This document shows, piece by piece, positions 24,769-36,687 of a stretch of DNA of 64,000 bases. Every line of letters starts with the position of its first letter. The first letter of the stretch is position 1. The notes below the pieces were generated by a model that was not told the DNA's origin, did not search any database, and saw only the letters and a program-made list of their open reading frames with translations. Source of the stretch: Rotaria macrura. Its lineage: Eukaryota > Rotifera > Eurotatoria > Philodinida > Philodinidae. Made by a program: the position numbers and the translations under genes. Location of the stretch: positions 4,480 to 68,479 of the forward strand of contig OENT01000128.1 of assembly GCA_900239685.1 (NCBI GenBank), in the 5' to 3' direction.

Positions 24769-27167
24769 CACACACGCGCACACTATTTATGATATCGCAA
24801 AATAATAGTGAAACTGAGTGCATGAACTTGTTTCAAAAACGATGATATTAGGTAATCATCATACACAGTATTGGGCTCGATCTAAATACAGTTCTAATTG
24901 CTATTTCCTTTTCAGCTGCTTTTTACTGCTTTCCCACTGTCCGTTAGTTCATCTGAAGGAATCATTTAGTACCAAGTGAAAAAATTGAAGTTTTCTTCAA
25001 AATTTTCGTTGTTGTAACTAATCAAAACACGCAGTTCAGTTTACACCACTAACTATATGTCTGCCTATACAATGATACGATTTTTCGATGAAAACTTGTC
25101 CACTAAAAATCTAACACCAATTATTTTCTATACCGAGATATTTATAAAATGTTTTGAGATAAATTTCCTTCGAAAGTACTATAAATTTAAGATCTAAATA
25201 ATCAAAATGAATAGTATCTATTGGATAGGAAGGCATTTATTCTAGAAAAGAGACTCAGTATTATTGATCATAACATCTTTAGGGTTTTGTTTCCAGATAT
25301 TTTGAGATCAATGCCATTAATAACAGTTGAAGAGTTGAACAGCGATCCAAATGTAGTTGAAATGTAATAGTTCTATTCGATCAGAGTTTCGATTAGGGTA
25401 TAGATAATAATAAGAAAGTGTGTTCAGGTTCAGGCACGTCTTCATATACGAATGTGAATGTTAGTTCAGCATTTTTTGGTGATTTTATGTGATTTCGCTT
25501 GATGTCAGTATAAACGTCGGTATGTAATTATCTACTAGCTGCTATTGAATGCGGAAAATACCGATGCCATATATTTACCGTACTCTATGAATTTTCGTTT
25601 TTCAAGATTTTAGACAAAGAAAATTTTAAAGGATTTCTATGAAAAAATTCCTCCATCGACAGTGAAATGATGGTTGGATTAGTCTTTCAAAATCAAAAAT
25701 GAAAAGAAACAAGGCTTTTTCAGCAGCTAACCAATGAGCAGTGCTATCACTATTACTTACACTGTATAGTTCAAATATATTTACAACCAGCGATTGCAAT
25801 CTTCAAGTTCCAGAGAAGTTCTTGAAATTTCTCAAAACTGAAAATCAGAATCATTAGTTTGATTGAACGCTTTGTTCAGCGTTACTATGAAATATAATTC
25901 TGCTGAAGATAAATACGTTTCAGACCTTTTCAGAATGGATTCAACCACTTTCGTAGTTCGTGCAATGATGGAAAATCTATGGATTTAATGTTGTCATTTC
26001 TTTAAGAAAATAAGGTGGAGTCTCAATTATGACCTCTGCTTTATTGCACCTATCGAAAGTAGAACATGTGGAATCGCGCTTCTTACTCACAGTCAATGGT
26101 TGAATACATGCCTACTGCTTAGAACAATCCTATGTATTTGAATCATTTGATGGTAGTCTTAGAAAGGTCTTGATATGTGACAAAGCACTAAACAGAAGCC
26201 TAACATCTGTTCTTTACTAACACATTTCTTCCAGTCTCACCATGTCTGTGAAATATGTCAACTGAACAGAAATCTTTGATTAAACATTGCACTTCTTTAG
26301 TACTTCGAATGTGACCAACAGATTTATGTTAGATTATGTTGTGAAATATTACATTTGAATCATTGAGAGAGTTCACGTTTGATTTAAAATCTGTTACCTT
26401 GCAATTACTGATACAATGATCTTATCCTATTTGTCTATTTAAAAAATAACTTCACCATGACTGTAGCAGGCTCAAGTAATAACGCTGATTATGATTACTC
26501 GATCTAGAACACAACTCTTTTTCAATCTTACTGTCCATTGACTCATGGAATATCCCATATATTTACACTATAGACATATTATAGTACACTGTAAAAAACA
26601 CGTAGAATACTAAACCCTAGTACTCTAGGAAAATTTTCCTAAGTCCTTTAAGGGTTTTTTAACCAAAAGGTTTATGAAACTTAGGGTATTTGAAAATAAA
26701 AGGCATTTATGGTTAGTTAAAAAGGGTTTATTGTTATACGCTTTCAGGAAAAAGGCTTATAAATCTACTGTCATGCATTTATTCTGCAACCCGTCCGTAA
26801 CAGGGTATCATTCATTGAAAAACGACAAGGCACAAACTTGTTTTCACTTCTCTGCTCAATCCTTTCCGTCACTGGATCCTGCAGAAACCGGGAAGAAGGA
26901 CACAGAAAAAGTCCCATATCCCGCAGGAAAAGACAGTAAACCGTCGGAACATGAAAACAGTGTTTCCACCGAAAATATTTTTGAGTTTTCTGATAATTTC
27001 CAACCGATTTCTGTCAGAAAGAAGACGAAATCACTGTAAGGTAAGTGGGTGCATGTATGCCCATGTGCGTGTTCATCTTGTTCTCCTTCATATGTTCAGA
27101 TTCCCAGACCTCCATGCCCTTCGGTCGAATTTTATGAAAAATCAGAGCTTTTCTAAAAACAGACTTT

Positions 27168-27538
27168 CCCAGTGAAAAATATTCTCGGATTTCAATCAAA
27201 TTATTTTGCAACAAAATCCAATCCTCAATCCGACTGATAATCTCGACTATGATCGATCACCATTTAACCCAAACTTGATGCTATTGCTAGCCCAGGGGAA
27301 ATTAGATTGATTGAAATCGAATTATTTTCGAGTAAAATCCAAATTGTCAGTCGATTGATAATTTTGAATTGTGCTGCAGAACAATCCGATTTCAATCAAA
27401 CTAATTTTTACTGGGCTAACAATCGCATCAAGTTTGAGTTAAACGGTGATCGATCATAGTCGAGATTATCAGTCGGATTGAGGATTGGATTTTGTTGCAA
27501 AATAATTTGATTGAAATCCGAGAATATTTTTCACTGGG
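27168..27538. mobile_element. Foldback MITE with CCCAGTGAAAAA ends
   Basis: The left end cccagtgaaaaatattctcg and the right end cgagaatatttttcactggg are perfect reverse complements, and the arms continue for about 130 bp with few mismatches. The inner part carries a second weaker pair (cccagggg... and ...tttttactggg), so the element looks nested. It is flanked by TTT on both sides, a possible 3-bp target duplication. No coding capacity. Confidence 0.8.
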
Positions 27539-27743
27539 TTTGTTGTCCTGTAAAACCCAAACTCACAATTTTGAGATTCTGACTTAAAATTCAAATTCCC
27601 AGACTTCCATTCCCTTCGGTCACGCTCTTTAAAAAGTTGCTATTGAATACTTTGACACTTGACCGTACACATCACTGCAAACAAATACCCCAATACACAA
27701 ACACACTTTATTTTATACGAGCCTTCTTTCTGTCTAAAGAACA

Positions 27744-28141
27744 ATGGACAAAGTGAGACCAAACTTTATTCTATCCAAAAGATCGTTTCTTTTGCTTTTT
27801 TCTAGAAAAACCAACAAGAGCCAACATCGTAAGTTTCATTTCAATAATGAAATCAAAATTATTTCTCTCTTTCTTTCAGGTCGTAAACGAAAACATCAGC
27901 AACGTGAGTTTGAACCGGTTTGAACAGTGCTCCATCGAAAAATTTATTTCATTTTCATATTTCAAGATAAGCCAACAACACTCAGCATTGTATGTTTTAT
28001 CGTTGTATTGAAAAGATAATATTTTCTATTTTGCCTTTCAGAGCGTGAACGAAACAATGAACAACATGATTTCAAGCATTTACCAATCGAAAAATTGCTT
28101 TCGTTTCGAGGGGGAAACGACGAGTTGTGAGTTTGTGATAT
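27744..28141 (+). other. Possible small spliced gene or exon remnant with tandem units
   Basis: Two diverged units of about 160 bp follow each other (27798-27966 and 27967-28122). Each has a short exon-like block, a GT-rich donor, a short AT-rich stretch, a pyrimidine tract with AG, and a second block. Starting at the ATG at 27744, splicing the blocks leaves an open frame of roughly 75 codons to a TAA at 28139-28141. The predicted product is basic, with no recognised domain. It could equally be a decayed gene fragment. Confidence 0.2.
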
Positions 28142-28180
28142 AAAATGAGTTTACCTGAGTTCGGTGAATTATTTTGAGTT

Positions 28181-28198
28181 TCATCTGACGTCAGATGA
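28181..28198. promoter_or_regulatory. Perfect 18-bp palindrome containing a CRE core
   Basis: tcatctgacgtcagatga is its own reverse complement and contains TGACGTCA, the full CREB/ATF site. There is no recognised gene nearby apart from the weak candidate just upstream. It may be chance or part of a repeat. Confidence 0.3.
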
Positions 28199-31100
28199 CC
28201 AGTAGTTTTGGAGTTTACCAAAAAGGTTTACCAATATGCTTCTTCCGTGCAGATATTCTAGAATGACTGATTTGTCTCGTTCACTTTTTGAAGTACACAT
28301 AACTCTCGGACATAAGTCCGAAGTTTTCGGATTTATTTTTTCATTTAATCAAGTATTAATGACAAACCTTAACAAATAATTCTTTCCATTTTCAGGACAA
28401 AGGACAAAAAGCAATGTTTATTCAATTTGTTCTTGAAAAGCTTTGGAATGTTTATGATGTAATTATAATTCGAAGGTTGGAATTTTTTTCAACAAACGAA
28501 AATCGTTGATTCTTTAAGTGATAAGGAAAACGCTGAAAAAATGGTTGCATCAATTGGAGCTAAATTAACTTCACGAGATATTCAACATAACTGATCGGCA
28601 TATGTTCCATTACATCTTATTTTCAGCCAATTATTAATATGGTTATTCAGTTTCCACATTTAAAAGCATTAACAGAGGGTCCACGAGACCATTGAGAATC
28701 ATAGCAATATACGAAACACTCGATAAATTTTGTTTTCGATTTTTTTTACCGTCTAACGTACTAAGGCCCGAAACCACCAACAAGAAAATTTTAGGTTCTA
28801 ATACGTTTCTTTAGAATAATTAGCCCAGACCGACTTTTAACACTGTCTCGACTTCAGTAGAAAAAGAAGTACTAAACAATTCCCTATAATAATTTTAACA
28901 GATTGCATTTCAACAAATCGTGTAAAATTTTCATGTTATGTGCCAAAAGAGAGGGAAAGAGAGATAAGGGACAGATGAATATAACATATTATTTAGATAT
29001 AATATAATGGCTAGCAGGTCAAGCTTTATAAAGTCAACATTAGACAAAGGGGATGCTTTTGAGAAATTCAAATACAACGATATATGCTCTGTTATATGTT
29101 TCAGAAACAGCAGAACCCTCACTGAGTTTTATATATGTTAAGCAACTTTTTATTCGCTGCAGAATGGTAAAAAAATATTCAAAAAGAATGGTAGTCTCGG
29201 TACGTAACGGAGATCACACGTCCTTATTTTGGATGATTTTTCATAGTTTTTCATTAGAATATGAACATTTTAAGTAGCTGTTATTACAATAAGATAATTG
29301 CAAATTAATTTATACTCTAATTGAAGATACAAGTATTCATGGTGACGAAGATTCGACCTGTTCAAGAAAGTCATTGTTACCTTGATATTTATTCTTCAAA
29401 CTAATTGTATTAGTCACGATCAAGATAATCCAGTGTGGATGTTCGAGTTAAACATAAAAGGGCTAACTTAAAATAGCCAAATAATAAGGGAAATCCATTA
29501 TCGGTATCTGAATGAAATTGTTTTTTCTCATTGTATCATGTTTCCTCCAGGATTGGTCACAGCCATGAGTGTACTCAGTTGTTTTAGTTACTCGCTATTC
29601 GTTCATATCAACACCCTTTTAGTCATGTGAAAAATACATTTCTATGTTAGAAAAAAATGAGTAATATATTATTCATTATCATGATGACATATTCTCGGCC
29701 CTTCTTTTATAATGTTTGCAGCATCATCAAAATCGATCATTACTATTCGAACATAGGACGCTGTTTCAGTTTTATCTTACATAGTGTTTAAAAATTTTCT
29801 TTGATACTCAACGGTTTATGGCCGTGGTAGTAGTAAATGAATTTTATTTATCTCTTTCAATGATCAAACTTCAATCACACGTTATCCAATAAAACTCAAA
29901 AATCTTACTTATTCAGTTTTATAATTATTGATCAATACCTGCATGCTCTCATCAAAAGAATTGCAACTACCAAGATTCTTGAAATACTATCAATTTAACA
30001 TAACTAAAGCTAAACGGCTCGTCGAACCATTACGAATCATACTGTTATTTGAAAGGAACGAATAGCTGCATTTTGAAGAACATCATACAGGATACAATGT
30101 CTATCGAATTTGCTTGTTCTCATGGAATCAAAACTTCGAATTTTTGTTAATTCAGTTGATACATGAATATTGTGTGACATTGTTTGAAACTATTAAGTTT
30201 TTCTATCATTCATATTTTATATCTTTACCAACAATTGAATATAGTATGACTCTTTTTCTCCTTTCCGTTAAACTAAACGAGCAAAGGATCCCTCTATTCT
30301 AGAATAAAAAGTCGTTTGTGACAAAGTTGTCCTAGAATTTCTGATGATAGCACGTTTTGTCATGCATTCTATACCTTTTTCGATTAGTTCGATTTTCTGC
30401 TAAATTTTCGTTCTGATATTTGTATGGTGATCACTTGCTACATATTGCATGGATAATATTCTTTTCAAAATCGATATTTCTTATAATATTGTACAAATCT
30501 TGGAATATTCGTATATTCAATCAAAACATCGATTTATTGATGCAAAATTTCGAATGTGACATACTTAGAACAGAATGAAAATAAGTGTACATGCAAAAAT
30601 TACTTACGAATTACATGTCTTCATATTCTTCAAATTCACTTAATCCAAGTAAGAAAGATTATCGATTTCATAAATTTTTATATTATTGAAGATTCGTGCG
30701 AAATTAATACTATCACGATCTGACCTTATTCTATCAATATGAACAGCTGCTTAGCTTCTTTCTTATTCGTACGCTTACTCCGTTTGTAATTCAATGCGTG
30801 AAAAGAAATGGAAAGATGAAAAGCTGCTTATGATTATAGGAATAAAACTGACCTGGATAATCTAAACTTATTGTGGGTTCATTTCTACAATCATCGTCTA
30901 TTATCATTGTCAAATACATTTTGCTGCAATACTAAAATCATTGATTTCTTCTTATCCCACAATTTCTTTTTGTTACTTCGATTTCACTTTCATGATCCTT
31001 TGGCGAAGAACATCACCTATTGAAAAGAATGATTTAAAAGATTAGAAAAAGATCGGCAATATATTTATACGTCTTAACACTATACCGATATAGTTCTATT

Positions 31101-31291
31101 CAACACTGTTTCTTAGTACCAAAATGATGTCATCTTTTTAATCCTCTGATGAGATGAGCATCTGCAGTAAATTTACATTATCTTTGTTATATGTTTTAGC
31201 TTTCACACGAAACTTTTTCAATTGAGAAAATTTATTTTCATACTGTTCTCACAGAAAAAAGGAAAAGAAAAGAAAATTTACAGAACATTCA

Positions 31292-31795
31292 TTAAATATT
31301 GTTGTCATTATTCCGAATTCCCATTCGTATTAATGTTCCATAATCAAAAATTAATTGATTGGATGTTTCAATTTTAATTTTACATTGATGATCTTCATTT
31401 GAAGGTATAACAATTGCTCCATTATGATCGATATTAAGTTTTTGCTGGTCAATAGTTTTATTACTTACGAAAACATAAATATTCTTCACTAGTTTTTTCT
31501 TCAATGATGACATTTTCGATAAATATAATAGAAACGATTGCTTCTTAGCTGATTTCAATGTTATTGTCATATTTCCAGATGGAAAATGCCAAAAAAACGT
31601 TATTTCTCTGTTCATACATTGATCAATTGGCAAAGTAACTGACGCCTGTTGGCAATAGAATGATGGAGATGAGATGATAAATGAGCATGGATAATATGTC
31701 CAAATAGTTGCAGTCGATTCACATTCTGATGGTAATGATGTTACATTAATAAAATGGAAAATAATCAATGAAAATAGGCTCACTATAACTAGCAT
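31292..31795 (-). CDS. Small secreted protein, uncharacterised
   Basis: A single-exon frame of 167 codons plus TAA. It starts with ATG and a clear signal peptide: a hydrophobic stretch VIVSLFSLIIFHF and a probable cleavage site near residues 21-24 (SLPSEC). The mature part has four cysteines (about residues 24, 37, 48 and 60), two of them close to WTYYPCSF and FYCQ, and an acidic to neutral C-terminal half, so it may form two disulfides outside the cell. A frame of this length with a signal peptide is unlikely by chance in such AT-rich DNA. I recognise no family. It is isolated, with several kb of apparently non-coding DNA on both sides. Function unknown. Confidence 0.6.
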   Translation of the reverse strand: MLVIVSLFSLIIFHFINVTSLPSECESTATIWTYYPCSFIISSPSFYCQQASVTLPIDQCMNREITFFWHFPSGNMTITLKSAKKQSFLLYLSKMSSLKKKLVKNIYVFVSNKTIDQQKLNIDHNGAIVIPSNEDHQCKIKIETSNQLIFDYGTLIRMGIRNNDNNI

Positions 31796-34700
31796 TGCAT
31801 CATGTTATAAGCGACAATTCGTCTTTATCTGTTAGAATAGATAAGAAAAATCGATTAAATGAACATGTACATGTTTGCATAAGATAAGTAGGCATACAGG
31901 TGAGCCGATTGTAAACACATGGATGTATATATGTACATATATACATATATGTAGGCGCTTCATACAGGAAATGTGTCATCACGCATTCGATCAATAGATA
32001 CTAGATATTTATTGGCGAGAAGGAAGCTACTAATGATCTTTACTTTAGTGGACACTCCCAACTATTCGTGCATTGTCAAGAGCAGAAAAAAGACATAGAT
32101 AAGAACATATTAGGAATAATCGAAATATAAAATCAATCAGTATATCCGATGTTCTGAATAACAATATATTTCATGTTTTCACTGTGTAATCGAATAATTC
32201 GATCTATAGATGTCTTCAAACATTTTAGTAACTGAATAATAGGTTAACAAGTAAAGTAGGCATGATATTCAAGTGATTGTTTAGTAACTAGACTAGTTTT
32301 TGTATTGTAGATCAGAATATACTAAAAGATATTGGATAATATAGATTAAGATACAAAGTGTATGTAAATATATATGTATGAGCAGATGTATACTTCCGAG
32401 AATTCCCAACTCGGATTTAAAATTGGTTATTGAGATAATTTGATACGATCCCATGGAAATTTTGGTTGATAGGAAAGAGATTTGGCAACATAGGCCATTC
32501 AAGTACCGATAAAAGTACCAAGTAATTTACTAATACACAGTAAAAACCAAAGAAAATTTGATCAAAAACAATATCACCACGGAACAATGGTCAAAAAAGG
32601 CACATTTCTATGAATACACAAATAACGCTACATGTATTTCCAAAAGCATATTATAAGATAGGAAATTTGATCATATTTTTTGTGCACGATATCAAAAACT
32701 TTCAACTTCATGTGTTAATTCTTCTTCGCGTACACGAGAACAATAATGAGCAACGCCGAAACCTGTCAATTTTAAATGACATAAAAAATATCTAACATAT
32801 CTTTCTAATAGTTTTAATTGAATATTTGTCAGCTTAATCGATAATAATAGTCGAAGGTTTTATACCACGATGAATTTTGAATGAATCATATCGAAACAGA
32901 CAACAGCGAAGAATTCCTAAGTCATAAAAAACACTTATAATAGCATGTCTATGAAGATAATCAGTACCGAAAAGTATGCGATATACATAGTTTGGAGGAA
33001 CCAGAATAACGTTTTTTAAACTAAACTATGTTATAGAATTGTCTTGTTTAATTTTTTTTTGAATTGAACAGATGCTCGTTTCATACATAAAAACACATTC
33101 AATTATCATTTAAGATCCAAAGGAAACCCTGTAAGACAACATAAAAGAAAGACCTCTTAATTGTAGTTCTAATGAGCATGAATGAGTCTAACGAATGTTG
33201 TTAATTGATAGCAAGTGTTGCATTTATTTCTAATCGATTAATTGACTTGATAATATTTCGATGATCGAGTAATTTAAGAATGGATATTTCTAAAATATCT
33301 GTTACTGATATATCAACGTTGATATCCTGTTCTTCATTATATCTAATTATTTTAAAAGCAAATTCTCAATAATAGGTTCAATCAGAAAATGAATATGATC
33401 GACATAGTCAAACGTGTCTGATAAAATTAAATTCCTTTTTCAGTATGATTATGCAGTCTTCATTTTTAATGCATAGTTTTGTGGCTTGTAAGAATCGTGA
33501 TGTAGGATACATTAAGATTGCTCTTTTTCGACATATGCAACTTCAAGAATATATTTCTGTATATCTTCAAGGAAGAATTGGTAAGATATAGCTGACAATT
33601 TGAGTTGTATCTTAGATTATCAAAATTACAACTGACAGTTAGAAGTCGAATGTGGAACTTCTAACGGAAAAAAAAGAAACATCACCGTACAACATGAAAT
33701 TCCATCGAGTTTAGAAAAATTCAATGATGAAGATTGTTCGAGTTGTGTGGTCATTAATTTTTATTAGATTTGTCGTCATGCTCGCATTATAATTGTCGGG
33801 AGACATACCATGATTGATATTGATATGCAAATTCCGAAAAACAGGAAAATCGATGATGTTGAAGTCAAATTATATCATTAATATACTACTCCATTATATT
33901 CATAATCTGACATGCTAGATTTTATATATTTCTTTCAGTCATAGAATACAGTTACATTAATGAGATGTGAGTGTTTGTAAGATAAGTATCTCGTTTAGTG
34001 CACATAAAATCAGTGGATTGAGTAGGTCTAGCAAAAAGATTACTTTTCAAGCAGGGATGCACCAACTGCTATTTTTTGACACTAAAGATCAATCATGTGC
34101 GGTATTTAGAACCGTCAGTTCCGATAAATTCTTCGTGTGAGACCGATTCAATTTTGATCGCTCTATTTGATACTGTTGTTAATTTTGACGAAAAATGACT
34201 GAATGCTACGAGAATCGGTCGGAATTGACTAAAGATCATGAATTTTTAGTCGATTCCGGTCAATTCTCGCATATTTTATTCACTCTTCATCAAAGTTGAC
34301 AATAGCATCAAATAGACCGATCAAAATTGAATCTGTTTGACTCAAAGAATCGGTCGGAATTGACAGTTCTAAATACCACAAGCGATCGATCTTTAGTGTC
34401 AAAAAATAGGAATTGGTGCATCCCTACTTTCAAGAATGGTTCGTGAAGTTCTGTTATCAGAAAACTGTTCACCTCTGTATCATAGTTAAATACTCGGATG
34501 CAATTTAAAATTCTTTATAGATCGATTGCATCGTCAATGTAGATACTCGAGTAATCATTAGCTCATGCTTAGTAACTATTTAATCCCTCGTTCATTATCA
34601 AGTTGAGTAATATGAATAATGATGGTTGGCATCTCTAGAAAAAGAAAACTTCTCATAATTATAAAATTAGCTATATTCTTTCATTTTTCATTATATTCGA

Positions 34701-36687
34701 ACTTTTACAATAGCGGCTGTGATATTCAGTTATGTCACATCCTCTGTAATTAGAATCGAAATGTAAAAGAGATGACATCATCATTGATAATTTTTTTTAT
34801 AGAGTTATCTCAAAAATTTTAGATTTTTTAAAAACTCAAATGAATAATATTTTCCAAAATAAAATTAGACAATTATTACTCTTTCATGGTACATTTGTAC
34901 TGAGAAGAACACTGGAAAAGGATCTACTGTGGCAGATGGCGCGAATCCATGCATAATGTATGCCTTTTAAAAACTCACTATGTAAGAGTAATCAAACGTT
35001 GTACGAGGTACTTTTACTAGGGAAAATCTTCAATCTTCAATAAGCCTGCTTAATAAAACCTGATGTAGAAGTTCTTGCTAACAATTTGAATGAAATTATT
35101 TTCAGCTCGAATTTTACCGAAACTAACTTTTTTCTTGAGATATGAAAAGTTTTTAGAGTTTTAAGGCCCTGGGAGGCAATTATTTTTCGAACTGGACTTC
35201 GAAACATAGTCCTTTCATTTCATTAATATATTCCCAAAATAGTATCATTCGACTTGTTATTATGCAACCTTGTCATAAAATAAAATTGCAATTGAATGTT
35301 TTAAGCTCTCTAAATAATTTCAGCATAGCCGCTAGTCTAGGATACAATAAATTTATTTAAAAAATATTATTTGAAAGTTAAAGATGTTCCCCTTTTATAG
35401 CGAGGGTTACTGACTTTTCTATTTATTATATCGGCAGCAGATAACAGTAATTGAATGAAAAATAAAACGTCGACAAGACAATGAAACATACTTGTGACCT
35501 TCGCTCATTAATAGGGATAAAAATGAGATTTCACTTATAAATGCAGAAAATGAATGTCGAAGTTTTGTACGTAATGTTAAGCCTGCAGTGTATCTATACC
35601 TTTTTCGTGTGTTGGAGACACTAGGTTTAATCGAAACCAACATTTAGCGTATTATTAGAAAAAAAATCTTAGAAACATTTGATTCGATGAAGTGCCGATG
35701 TTTGACCCTATAGTTATACTGCAAGTAAAATCAAAGTACGAATACAGGAGATGTACAGAAAAAGGGTGTATTCCAATTGATTGGGCAATATTCGTTCAAG
35801 TTCGTATGTCTTTCTTTTTTATAGGAACACAATATCATCACGTTGATTCTGTATTTGTTATCAAATATTGACTATCTTATTACGATATGAACTAAAACAC
35901 TTCAAGTTTTTCTCATATTTCTGATTTCAATTTCAAACATAAAAATTTAATATCCTACTGGATAAATGCTTTAAAGTTTCGATATTCTGATCAATGTGGT
36001 ACTAAATATATAGCATAGTAACATGTATGCTGAGATATACTACTTATTAGTATTTGCTTCTCAATAAGATTTCTGTAGCAAAATATTCTATCAAAAAATA
36101 AAATAGAAATACAACAAAAAGATCATTCAATTCGGTGAATCAGTATCTACTTGCTGAGATAAAAATTCCTTCGTTTAAGTATTTTAATTAGCTAAGATAC
36201 AAGAAAAGAACATAATATTGACATTTAGTTGTCCTTGGAAATCTTAATCGATTAACAATAGTTCTATAGTTTTTTCTATGTATATTTGTTCGTGACAAAT
36301 AAAAAAAAGTCTTTTTTTCAAACTTACGAGACATTGCCTGTTCTACTTTGTAATTTTGAAGCTTACGGATAGAGAGACCCGAAAAAAATACGAAATCGGA
36401 TCTGTTGAATTCATGCTTCCGATAATATGATAGTTAGTGCCTAGATTACTGAAATTCAAAAATGAAAGTTCTCGTTTATTGGATCTGTTCGATTCCATTG
36501 AGAGAATAATACTATCAACTGAGAATGATTTCGAATAAGATTTATTAAATCATTAGATTGTTCGATGATAGGCATGATTTGAACGAAATTAAATCTGTAT
36601 GAAGTGTGAAAAAGTAACCGCAAAAATTCTAGAGTATACATTTATGTTTCTTTATTTGACTGCATTATTCTTTAAAAATATGATCGG
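31796..36687. other. AT-rich region without recognisable genes, containing one hAT MITE
   Basis: No open frame here looks coding. The region contains the hAT-type MITE at 34052-34426 and short ta/atgt-rich simple sequence near 31920-31955. Nothing else was recognised. Confidence 0.5.
34052..34426. mobile_element. hAT-type MITE with 8-bp target duplication
   Basis: The ends are cagggatgcaccaa and ttggtgcatcccta, inverted repeats of the hAT type. The inverted match extends inward (ttttttgacactaaagatc against gatctttagtgtcaaaaaa). The flanks are ttttcaag (34044-34051) and ctttcaag (34427-34434), a 7/8 match of the 8 bp expected for hAT. At 375 bp with no open frame it must be non-autonomous. 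Confidence 0.85.

Larger units (their letters stand above)
24282..31291. other. Gene-poor AT-rich region with repeats
   Basis: About 7 kb between the NRPS stop and the secreted-protein gene. It holds a degraded hAT-like element (24606-24768), a foldback element (27168-27538), two tandem exon-like units (27798-28122) and an 18-bp palindrome (28181-28198). The open frame at 26674-27039 starts inside repetitive-looking sequence and resembles nothing I know. Otherwise I see nothing. Confidence 0.5.

Noticed and set aside
26674-27039. 121-codon plus-strand frame as a gene
   Set aside because: It starts in repetitive-looking sequence, has no recognisable domain and no supporting splice context.
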